Source: Psococerastis gibbosa
Taxonomy: Eukaryota > Arthropoda > Insecta > Psocodea > Psocidae
DNA: 64,000 nucleotides
Assembly: GCA_963971405.1 (NCBI GenBank)
Contig: OZ020484.1
Location: 18,166,001-18,230,000, forward strand
Reading direction: 5' to 3'
A program made the translations under genes and the position numbers. The notes under the pieces were generated by a model, which saw only the letters and a program-made list of their open reading frames with translations, had not been told where the DNA came from and searched no databases. Shown one piece after another: positions 43,401 to 58,400 of this stretch; position 1 is the first letter of the stretch; each line of letters opens with the position of its first letter.

Positions 43401-46400
43401 CGTACAAGCTCTTGCCAATCAAGTCTTCAGGGCTGTATCCTAAAAACTGCTTCATTCTGAAAAGACAACAAATAAGCCAATTAATCATTAACCATGCCAT
43501 TTACAGCATTTTGCAGTTAGAACAGTTGGCAAATCAAGGAGCGATATATTTAACACAGTTTAGCATACTAAACTCGCGATAGTGATTGCCTCTAATTAAA
43601 ATGCAGCAACTTGTCAAAGAGAAGAATCTGAATATTGTGCATCATGCTGCTGCTGTTACATTTGTTAGTCGCAATGACCGTGAACTAAGGCGGCTATACC
43701 ACCGGCGATTTTACTTCATATTTGATATTGTCATTGACGTTTGTTTTGTTTTAAGGAGACTATTCGGAGGTAATTAATTTATAATAGATCATTTAAGTAA
43801 CTACGAATAGTCTCCTTAAAACAAAACAAACGTCAATGACAAAATTCACAAAATCAAATATGAAGTAAAATCGCCGGTGGAATAGCCGCCATAACACAGA
43901 AACAGAAAACAATCAGAATGGGTTAAAACTGCTGGCAAGTGGAAGAACCCGCATTATACGATTATGGCGAAGCAAAAACAGGACTTAGTCCAGGGACTAA
44001 CACAGCTACCTGATCTAAGGAAATAAAGCGAACCAGAGAAACCGGGCTCACAAGCGAGGACGCGCAAGACAGAAAAGTTTGGAAACGCAGCAGCTCTGCC
44101 GCCGACCCTCCATGAGGAAATGGCGCGGAAAAAGTAAAAGTAAGTAGAGGGACAATATGTGACTCCACAGTTAAAGTAGGAGGCGGACCCGGTTACAATA
44201 AGCCAAAGGCTTCTGTAATGACTACCAACCCCAACCCGTAAAAAAATCCCTCCTAAAGCAGCAAGTTCTGGAACAACCGTAAGGTTTGAGCTACTTCAAA
44301 CACCTTGTTTAATTTACAGAAAGTATTGAACGAAATCGCTTAATTTCGCAGAGTATTAAGACTTTCCATTTGTCGGACTGCGCGAGAGTGAATATATTTC
44401 CATTCACCCATCGCTCGTCTAGGAGCCAAATTCTAGACATATTTATTGCAAAGAAACAAGCCACACAGTGCGTCTGTTCCATTAAAAAAAATTAACCATT
44501 TTACTCTGCTCTGAACGAAACATGAGATAAATTTAAGAAATAGTTATGATTGTACCAGCAGCTGCGTTCATTTCTATTTAATACTATTAATATTTTAATT
44601 TTTTGATTTTGTTTATTTAATTTAAATAATTTTAACCATTAGAGTTCTATATAGGAGAGATGGAAAAAATAGTTTTTTTTAAATCCTGGGGCCACCTGCT
44701 ACGTTTTTTTCAATGGCTGGTTAAAGGAGACGTGGAATCAGGAGGCCCTAGGATTTAAAAAAAAAAATTGGCGCGCTGGAATGTCCTATCTCTCCTATAT
44801 ATAACTCTAGTTACCAACATACTTGTCATCGGCATAGGTGAACTTCATATCCAGACTATGTTTACTGACGAACGCCTGTTTATCTAGGGGTATTTCTATG
44901 TTGGACGGGTGGGGGATGGGGCCAGCCAGAGCTACCAAGTACTGCTGCTCGTCCGGTTTGGCACACTTCTTCAACTCCTCATCTTCCTTGTCTTTTTTCA
45001 CAATAGTCCGCTTCAACATCTGGCCGGAACAATGCAGCACCTGTAACAGATAAGTTGACATTGTAAAGGCTACTCCTTACCGCTATAAAGCACGTCATTC
45101 ACAGGAAGTAAATACAACTGATAAATACAAATACAATGTTTAAAGATTTGTGTTCATAGTCGAAGAGATAGAGGATACAATTGATGTGGTCTGTTTGCAT
45201 TTGTAAATACCGCTATAAAATTACAAAATACAAAATCAATGGGGGAAGAGAAAAACTTGAAATCAAACATAATAATAATAAATAAAATAAACGTGTATTT
45301 ACTAAATCTAATGTTTATACAGTTTTTTTAATAATGGTTGCGCTCCCTCGTACCGTGAGGCGTGTGACGGTCATGCATTATCTTGGACGGCTATTACAGT
45401 GACAATCCTCAGTGTAATAGCAATTTAAAAGCAATCGAAAACATGACAGTATTCAAAAAACAATTAAAAATATGGGTAAAACAAGAAATAGATGCATAAG
45501 ATAGTCAAAAAAATAAATAACACACAGAATATCTCCAACCTTTTACGCACACAATACTAATATATTACTAATTACTAATACACTAACATGAGGAGACGGA
45601 GGAGTACGAGCGGATCGACCACGGCCTATTAGCTCGCATCCCTTTGTCTCCTCACCAGACTCCGGCCAGGGAAGCCTACGTGATTATACTAATATACTAA
45701 GACAACAACAAAACTAGCATTATTCAACTTTGGTTTCCATACAGTTATTTGTAGTTATTGAGTTATTTGTATAAAAGCCTAAACCGCACACGGACTAGTC
45801 CTGCGGTAAGTCACCCCTATAATTGTAAAAAAAAAAACTTGTAAAAATATACAGCTTTTTGATTTGATTTGATTTGATTTGAATAGCCGCCCAATCTAAG
45901 TGGCAGGCTACAGCCTTACAAGCTTAAAATTACTTAAACATAGACAATATAAAAATATCAATAAATAAATAAATTACTATAAGAGCGAAGTTGGCAAAAA
46001 CCTACATAAAACCTACTAAAAAAGGAAGAAATTGAAAATGTTGACAATATACAATAGAGCTCATAAAATAAATGCATAAGCACCTCGCTATACCCCGATT
46101 TGTATATTTCATCGAATTATCAAGTTAATGAAAAAATTAAAACAACGAATATTAAAAACACCTTATGATTTGGTTCATGAAATAGTCCCCTACCTATTGA
46201 TGAGACCAAATCTGTACAACTGAAGTTATATCTCAAGGCTCAGGGGGCCATAAAATTAAAAGTTATGAAGAAATTTTCGCCGTCTCAATACCGGTAAGGC
46301 GCTTATTCCACCGACGTCAATAGTCAAAATATTGCTGATATTGACGTGGTAGCAGACATTTTTACACTGTCTTTAATGTCTGCTACCACGTCAAACACGT

Positions 46401-49400
46401 CAATAGTGAACTATTGACGTCGGTGGAAAAAGCACCTAAGTAGATGAAATATTCCTAGAATGTTGTCATTAATCAACAAACAAAAATGTTTACATATCAA
46501 AAGTCTCCTCAACCTTAAAAACTGCAGCTAAAGAATATCGGTATTAACGTTCCATGAATAATTGTTTAAAATGTATTATTGGAGTTAGGCATCTCAGTTT
46601 CAGCACGGCACTGACCTATATACGTACCTTATACGAGGCAGACTTGAGATTAACATAACGGCCTTTACTGGTAAGGGTACACTTTAGCCGGATGAAGAAC
46701 GATCGGCAAACTGAGTCTGGTGATGTCTTTACAGTGAGAACGTCGCGTATTTCATCGTGGTCACATGGGTGACTGAATTCGTATATACTGCTACCCATCA
46801 GGTCCACCTATAATAAACATTAACAATTGTTAGAAATGGTGCCAAAACTCATTATTGATTGATTGGCTGCAAGCACTTTCCAACACGAAAGTGTTCCATC
46901 ACGGTGAAATACAGTGAGTTGCAGTTCCATCCCCCGCCATCAGTGAGTCCCACCTCAAACCGAATCTATCTGCTTTATGAATAAGGTTCTGTAGGGACAG
47001 TTTTGGTCACTAGGTTCGCAGACGACAATAAGATATCCATATTATTCAAAATGGCCGCCGTTTGCATGTGAAAACTAAGTTCTTAGCATCTACTGGTAAT
47101 TAATTCTTTTAATGTTTCTTACAATATTTCTACTATGGCTGGACCTTATTGCGTTGCATATAATTTAATATATATATTCTCCATGATTTATAGAAAAATA
47201 TCGCTTTAAAATAATACATAAATAAAATAATTTTAAAATATTATTGAGGCTTTTGGAAAAATCAACGCTTTGATATCTTAGCAACTGGTGCTGCCATCTA
47301 CAAAATGACCTCACAAATGAACCCCATTGTTAGAAATGGCGTCAAAACTCATTGTTTTGATTGATTGGCTGCAAGCACTTTCCAATACGAAAGTGGTCCA
47401 TCTCGGTGAAATACAGTGTGTCCCAGTAGTTAATTAAATTAAATAAACAATAAAACCAGCCTAGTTTGGGGTGATCCAGAGGTGTCAACGGGCAGTTTAC
47501 TCTTAAAGGAATACAATCCCATGGAAACATAGAAATTTTAAATACTCCGTTGATTTTCATTAGGTTAATCACATAGGTACTGTAAGTCAATTCGATTATT
47601 TGCACTTTAAGTCAAATATTTCAATAAAATAAATCTGTATCATAAATACCATCCTTTGGTCAAATTAGGTGATGACATTATTAAATAATCTACTAGACCA
47701 GTGATCGTCAACCTATGGCTCCGAGCAGCTTTGGTTCTGGCTCCACCAGAACGCTGCGATAGATTTAAAATTGAAACTATTCTAGAAAAAATTAAAATCT
47801 AACCCATCAAATGGAAATTCAAAACTTAACAAAAAAAAAGTCTACATATAACCTATTTGTAGTCTGATACTAACTTTATGTATAAGTATTAAAAACAGCT
47901 ATAAAAAATTAAGCTACTTTTCCCTACCCCCGTTTCTCCTATCTATGTACAGTATATAGTGTATGTATTATTGTACGTCTGGCTCCGCCAACATCAGAAT
48001 ATGGCTCCGTTGTGCAAAAAGGTTGACGACCACTGAACTAGACTATAATATCTAAATAACAAATAAAATACCCATATGCACTTATCTAATGGGACCCAAA
48101 TACCAAAAACCAAATAAATAACCCAAGAGATTACCCAACGGTAGAGACATCAATAGTAAAACAACCCATACGAATGCCTTTTATAGGTAGAGATTTTGAC
48201 AATGACAAAGTCAACAATTTTAACATCATTACTTTGTATTAAATTGATTAGAATAATGACGTGATTTAAAACACATTAATTCCATTAATGCAATAAACAT
48301 TACAGGGAAAAATAAGCCCAATATAAAATGGAAGCTTGCAGATAACAGTTTTGGTAGTCTAGGATTATCAGTAATAGATTTATTTGTAAATCAATTCTGC
48401 GCTATCAATTCATTGGATGTTTGGCAAGCAGGTGGGAGGAGCAACTAATGATAAATCAAAGGAGGAGCTTTCGCAGGAGCTAATCCAAATGTGTGACTAA
48501 ACATAGGGAAAATTAGGCACTCGTTAAACAATTCAACATATAATTTTAAAAATTAAGAGAACATGTTACGTAGAAAATTTGCATTTTTTTAAAACTTTTA
48601 TTGACCTTTTATTTTTTAATTAATTGACTCAGCAAGTTATTTAGATTTGGCTTATGCCAGTTTTAGAAGACTACTTCATGCATCACATAATAGGAAATAG
48701 TAAATATTTGGTACCTTAGTATTTTCATAAAAACCAGAGGGGAATAGGAGTTTTGGAAAAACTACAAAACCGGAAAGTAAAAATACCCGACTATATGATG
48801 CACGGAGTAGTCTTCTATATGTTAAATGTACTAAATTTTTAATAACTTACTGAGTATAAAAAATGAAAAGTATTTTATTTTGGAGTGCCAATTTTCGACG
48901 TAGCATACCCACTTAAAGTCTTAAAGATTCATTAACTAACATGGACAAAATAATATCTTTTCAGTTTATAATACTAATACTGCGTCCTTTCCCACTTATT
49001 ACCTTTTTACAAATCAAGCTGAGAAGACACCTAAGAATCTTCAATGGGACATTCACATCCGCTGAGAATATTTTTTTGAATTACAAGTGCCCCTTACTTG
49101 TCTTCTTCGACCAACCAAAGCTTCGGCCAATTGACACGTTCTCTTTTAACCAATCAGAGTACGCCTTGCAGCCACAGCAGGATTTATTATTGTTTGGAAG
49201 TGCCCGAGTTATGCTTTGATTGTTCGAAGAAAAGCTGTCGGTTGGACTGTACCCTATCAATAAATTTTAATCCCAAACATTCCAGATTTCCATAATACGA
49301 AAATACCGTCTGCGGTAATTTGAACTTTACACATTACACATAGAGTTCAAAAAAGGCCAATGAGTACAAAGAGGATTATTGTAAAGCGTTCCGACTTGGC

Positions 49401-52400
49401 TTTTATCTCTATTTGACTGGCTGTGGTTTATCATTGCCGACACACATTCAATCGCAACATAATCTTCACTCAAATCTGAGTAGCTTTTCTAAGGCCACAT
49501 CATGCGACGTCTAAATGCCAGCTCACATGACACAAATTTAACTTTTATTTCGTAATTTTAACTTGGCCTAATAGTTTGTTAAGTTCTGAAAGTGGCAGTT
49601 CCGAAAAGGGGGAAGATATGCTAAATACACTTTCGAACTAATAGGATCATTAAAGATACTAAAACAATGCAATATTTATATTTCAGTGGTGTCTACTTTT
49701 GTTTTGTTACTATATGTATGTAGCCTATTTTTATAAGACCACCTGTTGCACGATCGAATATTGTTCAACATGTATAGCTAATAAATGCAATGCCTTACCG
49801 TTTATAATTTTCCTTCTATGATTTGAAATTAATATCATTATCATTGTTTAAATGAACCTTGTCATGAATGTACCGCACCGTGAATCGTTATGAATGCGGA
49901 TGTGCTAATAATAAAATGCATCAATTAGGCCTATTGACACGACTGGTGTGAACACTAATATCAGGCAAGATGGTCACCGTATATGAACGAGTTTTATAAT
50001 ATTTTACTAGGAAAGTACATCTTTTTCTGATTTCTCAGAGAAGTACTTACTTGTGTGATGCCCAGGTACTCGTTTACGTTCTCCGAGAGGTAAACCAAGT
50101 CCCCGTCCGACGAAATGATAACTACGAAGCCTTCAAAAGCTCTCAGGAATAGTGAGTCATATATCGGAGGCGGCGACAACGACTTCTTTGCAACTGAAAT
50201 ACAACAAAACACTATTAATATATGAAAAAATTAAATACATTATACAAATAAATTAGGAGCGGAGTGCTGGCCATTGCGGAAGGACGAGGAGCAGCTGCTG
50301 CATGTGGCTGAGATGCGAATGTCGCGTTACTGTCTTGGTACAAACTAACAGACAGTAGGAAAAATGAGGACATCCAGGCAGAGATGCAAGTAGGCCCTAA
50401 CACTGACAAAGTCAGGGAACGACGACTAGCGTGGTGGGGCCATACGAAAAGAAGAGAACGTGTGAGGGAAGACTTCAGGACCCTCCTCGATCTATCACCG
50501 GCTGTTACTCACGACCGAAACACCTGGAAGTTGAAGATCCGTGCCGCCAACCCCGTGGGAGGGATAAGACGCCGATAAAGTCAAGTAAAGTATTCAAATA
50601 AATTAAATACAGCCCATACAGCCACTGAGCAAGCCAACATTTAAAAATTAATATTGCATCCTTGCCTCTAGAAGCAAGGGAGTGGATAAGACTGCATATC
50701 TGTAAGTTAAATGCTTACAGACAACACAGTAAGTCACGCCACTAAATTAGACAACAAACTACCACTGGTTCTCCAAGTTACAAATCCTACTATAAAATCC
50801 TTTCAGAGCAAATCCAATATCGGTTTCTTTTTTCAACGAAATCGATTTTCACGGGAAATATTCATTAGGCGGCAATTCCACCGGCGATTTTACTTCATTT
50901 GTAATTTGAGATATTTTGTTTGTTTTGTTTTAAGGAGACTATTATGCAGATACTTAACTTATCTATTATAAATTAAGTTATAATATGGTAGCAGACATCA
51001 TTAACAAGTGAATAATAATAATAGGTGAATTGCAAAGGCTAACAATAACCTTAAAGAACTCTCTGGCCCCGGAAAAATTTCCGTAATCGATCCAGCCACT
51101 CTTGCAAACGTTTACCAGGGTCCCTTTAACTTGATGCATAAGGTTGGCGCCACATTGCCCCGTAATAAACATACGTACAACAAAAACAAAAACGGCGAAC
51201 TTCCGCAGTCCTAGCGTTTCCAGAATTATACAGAATTGTAGCGGACGTTGAGTGACCGGAAAATAACCAAAATATCCATTAAAAACACTGGGAACACTCT
51301 TAATGGCAGACGTGTCATCGAATGACTGAAATGCCGAGAGCTGGAGCGAGAGTTGGATAGAGTAAAGTAAAATTATACGGATTATATCTTCAGATAGTGC
51401 ATTATTACCTCTTGAGTCAATGTGCGCATATTCTTCTGGGTGTTAATATGGCAAGTTTGACCATAGATATTAGATTTATAAAGACAGCGTTCACATGCCC
51501 CCTCTTCCTAAACCTCATTACACTAACGGGCGCTTCGAACTCCAGTGATTTGCTGATAAATTGGTTTGGGAGCGAACGGGCTGGTGCAAAACCCCCAGAA
51601 TTTATTTTAACAGATCTCTGTCGCTGGATTATCGTTGGTACACGGTTGTTAATTAAAAACTGTTAATTGCTTTCCAATGTGTACGTAGTATTAGGAAAGC
51701 TTTGTGACGGTCCAAATTTTCGATTCCGAGATTTCAGCGCAATTACACGTTTTGAGGTCCCAGGAACCCAAAAAAGTGTTTTTTACGAAATTTCTGTCTG
51801 TCTGTCGCTCTGTCAGTCTATCTGTCTGTTCATCGATTTCCGGGCAAACTACTCGGTCGATTATGATGAAATTCGGCCTGTAGGTTCACAAAAATCATAC
51901 CTCGCGACCATTTTTTTATTTTGGGCTAACTTAATTGGGGGGGGGGGTTATATTCTCAAAAAACTACAAAAAAAAAGTCTAAAAAAATGATTTCTCAAAA
52001 ACGGCTCCAACGGTTTCTTTTAAATTCACATATATTGTAGTTGCTATCAATGTTGACAAAATGCGGGGGGTCGCTTCCCCCTTGATAGTTTGCTTCTCGG
52101 GGTAAAAAATAATAATAATAACTAAATTTTAATGAAAAATGACTAAAAAATAATTTATCTGCGAAACCTTTATATCGATAATTTCTACCTTCAGGCATGT
52201 TTTAGGTGTTAAATTGAGTAACGAAACGGGACGGGACGCTCAAATGCATTGCGTGCTCTGCCATTATTGCTGTGTGGTAATGTGTTGGTCTGACCTATCT
52301 AGAATTTACCTCACCTCCAGTGATGGACAACCCCCCCCCCCCCCCCCGAGATATCGGAAATTTAACCATAGGAAAATTATTTACCATGTAATTACTCATT

Positions 52401-55400
52401 TTCTCTATCTCCCCCCCCCCCCCCGAGATATCGGAAATTTAACCATAGGATAATTATTTACCATGTAATTACTCATTTTCTCTGTCTCCCCCCCCCCCCC
52501 CCCCCGAGATATCGGAAATTTAACCATAGGAAAATTATTTACCATGTAATTACTCATTTTCTCTATCTACTAATTTTGATAAATTGGAAAGCACGTTCAA
52601 GTAAACTCTTCTTTCATATAAGTTTTTGGTAATTGCTGTGCTCCATAAAAAGAAAATAACATTTAATGATGCTTTGCAAACAAATTAATTGAAAGAACAA
52701 TGAACTTTTCCGATAAATTATAATATAAACTCTCAGTTATGTTTGTCATATTTGCCAGCAACATAGCACCAAAGAAACAGAAAAAAAAAAATAACCGGGG
52801 AATTATTTACCGTACAAAAAATGACCCACTCGAAAATAAAATATGCAACAACAGCAATTGACAAACAATTTGTGATTTTAAAATTTTTAACACGCCCTTA
52901 ATTGTAATTAAATTTGTACTAATTTGTGTTTATTCAAGATAATTAACCCGTATTCGCGGATAAGTTATTCTATTACGTTTAAGCTAGACCGGTTGATGCA
53001 TTACCACTCATGAAAATGACATTACTCTCATGTGACTTACACGTTGAAACGAGGTCGTTTAACTTGAGGTATGAGATAACGAGCCTCATGATAGAAGCTT
53101 TGTCCAGGACTGTGATGACTGACTCGGGCAGGGGCAGCTGCCGCGCCAGGTCCGTGAAGATCTTCGTCTCCCTGCCGCGGCGGTCCCGCGCTGCATCGCG
53201 CGACTTTTCTTTCCTCTTCTCCGAGTTCCTGCAACCAATAAATCAATCAATATAATATAATCATACTATGTACATTTGAAAGACAAAAAATACTGTGGAC
53301 CCGGTAGGCCGTGGCTCGTGATGGGTCCAGAACAACTGTTATTGTTGATACTAATTATAATAATAATAGTTAATAGGAAATCCAAACAATAACATAGGAA
53401 ATATAAATAAGTTAGTAGGGAGCATAATATTTAATTATAGTTAGGAACTATTTGAGATAAATATTCTGAATTGTTAGAATTTAGGAATTAATAATTTTAG
53501 TCTGGAAATATTTAATATTTGATACCGGTAGTTGTTTTATTTCATCTGGTAGTCTGTTGTAAGCTAAATGGTACGGTCATTTACTTTACGAGACAGTAGA
53601 AGAAGGACGAGCGGATAAAATTCTTAGGGAGCTCCTGCGAAGTTTGACGCTTGTGCACATGGCCAGCCGGAATCTAGCCCGAAAAAAACAACAATCAACT
53701 GTTGTCCAAACTACAAACTACAAAGTGGAATAATAACGCCAATTACAGTATGATTAAAAGTCATAATAAATTATTAATATTGTTAAATTTAAACTCCATG
53801 TTAAATAAAATATTTAAAAAGAGAGCATGGCAGCCGATACATTGAACCAGCTATCAGCTCTCAGTTAGGGCGAGCATTTTTCAAAAAACATCAAAGTAAA
53901 AAATACGCCTGATTGTGGAAAGCCTACTTACTGTATTCATGCCAGTTATAATAATAGGGGGATTATCTGGTATTTAGCATGCTAAACCGTGTTAAATATG
54001 TTAAATCGAGAATACCATTCTCGACAGTGAATGAAAACAATGGAAAATTGTTTAGAAAGGCACTGAAATTTGGGGTTCGCTAAATTCATCGTAAATGTCG
54101 AGAAATAGTAAATTTCTGTAGGCGGCAATTCCACTTGTCAACAATCCGTCATTTGTGCTTCAATAATTGTTGAGATTTTTTTTTCTCTATATAAAAACAA
54201 AAAGCTCATCAATTATTGGTGAACAAATGACGGAATATTGACAAGTGGAATAGCCGCCTTACACAGCCTTGAAGCCTCGGCCATTTCAATTTTATATTAT
54301 TTCTTAATTTCCGCTGGGGTATTTAGAGTGTGAGCGGTCAATTTTTAATTATATATTATTATTTTATTTATATTTATTGTTTATTTATATATTTTATGAG
54401 AAATTATGTGGGTTTTAAATTTTAGCAGGACTATCGGATCATCAAGATGTTTACATTTCCAAATTTTAAATTTTAAACATTTTGCATGCAGAATCAATTA
54501 GTGAATTCCTCTAATAACGACGGTTTAAAAAAAATAGATTGCATAGTCAGTCATATGAAATTTGAAAAAATAGACACGTAATAGTGGGTTATTTGATAAG
54601 CTACCAAAGCTTGAAATGGTGACAAGGAAAGCAAACATCTGAGTCATAAATCGGAGAATATCTAATTATATTAGTTAAAATATTTTTTACTAAACTTTTA
54701 CTTCACACTTTGGGAAATTGGTATCATAACCAACCTTCTTTTGACACGTTAAATTTAACATTATGGCACTCTTTTTTATATCAATTGTGTTGAATTTTAT
54801 TTTATTTATGATTATATTTAAAGTTTGCTGAATTCGCATACTCTCGCAAGAGCTGACCGACAGTGACTACTGACTACGCTAAAATTTACTACATCTATGT
54901 TAGTATAAATATTTATTTCAACGAACAAAACACGCTGCCGCAATATTATTATGTGCCCAATAATCGTACATTTACTTTGTGTCTCCATGATTCAATGCTA
55001 AAAATGCAGTCAGTGTCTGGGACTTTGGGATAGGTCGGCAATGAAAAGGTTATCACCAAACTGCAGCCGATAAGATTGCATTTGGCATGGGTCCGACCAA
55101 ATATTCTACTTCGCCAAGAATGAATTTTTACTCATATTTTCATTTTTTATTCATACTTACTTTTTTCAAGTGAAACAAGTAGAATGGTATAAACAATTGC
55201 CAATTAATTATAAGTATTTAAATCAGGCACTGTTTTTCTATTTTGTCTTCACGTCTTCAAAAATGTAAGCTCTTTTTCCGCAACCGCCAATTCAGACATA
55301 CAGGTATGCATTAAAGATAACACAATACTTCAAAATGTGAACTTATAGACATCAGACATATAATATATACAGACTTATATTATTATATACTATATAGATA

Positions 55401-58400
55401 TGAGAAATATATTATAGAGTTAATTTTTACGGAGAGGGAGTTCCACACTATTTCCACACCGTTTCAGTTCTCCCGAGTGGAAACCCCGATTTAAATCCAC
55501 TCCTTCCACAGTTCCACCTCCACAAAAAACTATGATTGTCTGAGAATACGCATCTCCTCAATATCGAGCAGATACAATAGTAGTAGTTAAGTCGGTTAAA
55601 ACAATCTGTGTAAATAGTGGGGTTAAAAGACGATAGCGCCATTAAAAGGCACTGAAGTCGGTCATTTCCTATGTCTATTGCAGCTAAATATAAAAGACAA
55701 ACGGAGCCCCACTTTCCATGTTTGCGCAGAGTCAAATTTATCATGAAAATCGATAGTAGAATCAAAATTGAGGTGTCATAAAGTAGAAGAAAAATTCCTC
55801 TACATTTTGATCAGGGCCGTAGCCTGTAGGGGCCACCCCTTTGAAATTCAAGCTTTACCTAATTTTTGTTGTTTTTGGAGAATAGCTTAGATCTGATTAT
55901 GACAACCCAAAAACCCTAGCCCCTCCCCCCCAAAAGGTAACCCAGCCCACCTAATGCTTTTCTCAGCGCTACGGCCCTGAATTTGCAGCTATCAAAAACA
56001 TAGACCGGACACAGTTATTGCATATGATTTATACAAAAAAAGAACCGGTCCGAGTTTACTCGAACATGCTTTCCTATTTATCAAATTAGTATAGGTACAT
56101 GAGATAAATAATAATATGATATTTCTATAGTAAATAATTTTCCAAGGGTTAAATCTCGGTTGCTCAAAATTCCCTCTCCAAAAGCACTGAATTGATCGAT
56201 GGGACGTAGGCCCGTAACAATAAGGATTATATTTCGGGGAAGGCTGCGATCCTATATCTATAGTATAGTATGTAGTTAAATGTCGCACCTCTGGAAATTT
56301 CAATTCCATCTAGTTTAAAATCAAACAAATTTGGGGGCGGGGGAGGTTGCAGCCCCCATCTGCTTACGGGCCTGATATGACGATTACATAGTCTGTAACG
56401 GGTAGAGCAATACATTACTACACAGTAATAATGGCAGGGTATTAGGGCATGAATTATCCATAATTTTTTGTTCATAACTAAATCTTTGGGAAAGCAACCT
56501 GTTTGGTTTTGTTACTCTAATTAACAAATTTCATCCAATCCACTGAGTAGTTTGCCTACAAATCGACGAACAGACAGACAGGAGATCGACAGACAGACAG
56601 ACATTTTGTAAAAACCATTTTTTTGTTCCTGGGTTTCAAATCTCGTAAAAATAGGGAAGCACTAACGGTCACTGAGGATGTTAGGTCGAAGGAGTTCCAC
56701 AACTCTGGCTAATTGTTGTATTGTATGTACCATGTATCAAAACGAAGAGAATCGTCTTCTTTATGACATCTCATTTATGTTTCAGTGATTAAAATTTCAT
56801 GAGAAATTTGACTTTGGGCAAAAAATAAAAATGGAAAATAGGGACTTCATTTGCTCTTAAAAATGTGCAAAAAGGTCGGTTTTTCATAAATAAGAGAAGT
56901 CAATCATAATATTGCCTTCTAACAGTCAGACACGCAGAATATTTTGAACTTTCCTTCATTCATTATAGAAGACTCACATAAGGCCGTACTCAAATAAAAG
57001 TTATAGTGAATTGGATACTACTAGTATGTCAAAAACATTGACTCCAGCAGATTCTACTAAAGCAATAAACGATCTTGTAAAATTACTACTTAACTTCACT
57101 AAAATGTTAAATCCTTAGAGTGGTAATGAAGCGACCACTACAGATTCAGTTTCATAGTAGTATGTTTAAGATAAAATAAATAAGAAATTGTAGTTCAGGG
57201 CAGGGAAAATTGTTATATATGTGTCTACCAAGGGCAACATTACAATTGTATTATTGTGTAATTGTTTTTCGATTCAGCACACGTTTACTTACTTACATTG
57301 TACTGTATACGTACTGTTATTCTCAACAAAAAGTATTCAATTGCAATTGTTGATGGCATAGAACACCTGCGGCACATAAATTTCCCAGTCTTCCTCATTA
57401 ATGATAATGGTATGATCAATTTTGCATTTTTAATGTGTTAATCTGCTATTGACTTTAAAAATTTCTCAAATAAATAGTGTGAGTTCCACTCATGCCCTTC
57501 ATACCAGACACAGCGTAGCCAATAACTTGAAAACAGAGCGTCCTTTTGTTGAGCACTTTAAACAATCGCCAAATTTCAGAGCCGTCAAGGTTTTTAATGC
57601 TTTGCCTAAGGAAATTAAAGTGCGGTATTATACTGAGTTTTTTTAAAATTTAGAACAATCACAAAAAAAAATTTATAATATGCCTTTTACTGAACTTAAA
57701 GATATTTTGAAGCGATAATGTTAAAATAATATAACATAAATATAAATAAATAGATAAAATATTCTAAGATTTGTAAGTGTTTCAGACCATTATTTATAAT
57801 TATTTGTTATGTAATGTAATATGTAATGTTTTTGTTTTGTAATAGTTATAAGGGCCACGACGCAAGTCCCCTTCACAGGGTGCACTTAGTGTGGCCCTTG
57901 GATATTTATTAATTGTATTGCGTTTTTTTGATTAATAAATACTTACTTACTTAAAAATTAGTAAATATGGAGGCGCGTCAACAACAATACATAATAATAG
58001 TAATGCATTGTGAAAATACAGCAAAACATAATAATAGCAGTGATGGTAAATCACACTGCTATGTCCACACTGCATTATACTTAATAAACTATACCATTGA
58101 ATACACAATATAACTATAACATACAGTATATACCGTATGCACTAGTATATTCAATAACTATACTAAAACGTAAATCCTAAAATTATGCCTAAATGTAAAC
58201 TGAAAAAAAACTACAGTACACTAGATTGGCAGCACAGCTCAAACGTGCACAGACTACAGAGGCACCAGATGGGTCTTATAAGTTCCTACCCATTATAGTA
58301 TGTCAATTCGACCCGTGCCAAGAACATCAGAGGAAGTATAGAGAAATAAGGGTTCCTTCCGAACGAAATTCGCAAAGGGAATATGTGTCTGGGACGTATT

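Noticed and set aside
48941..49295. Two overlapping + strand frames of 65-92 codons in HIF intron 3
   Set aside because: No similarity to known proteins could be recognised and neither has splice-site support.
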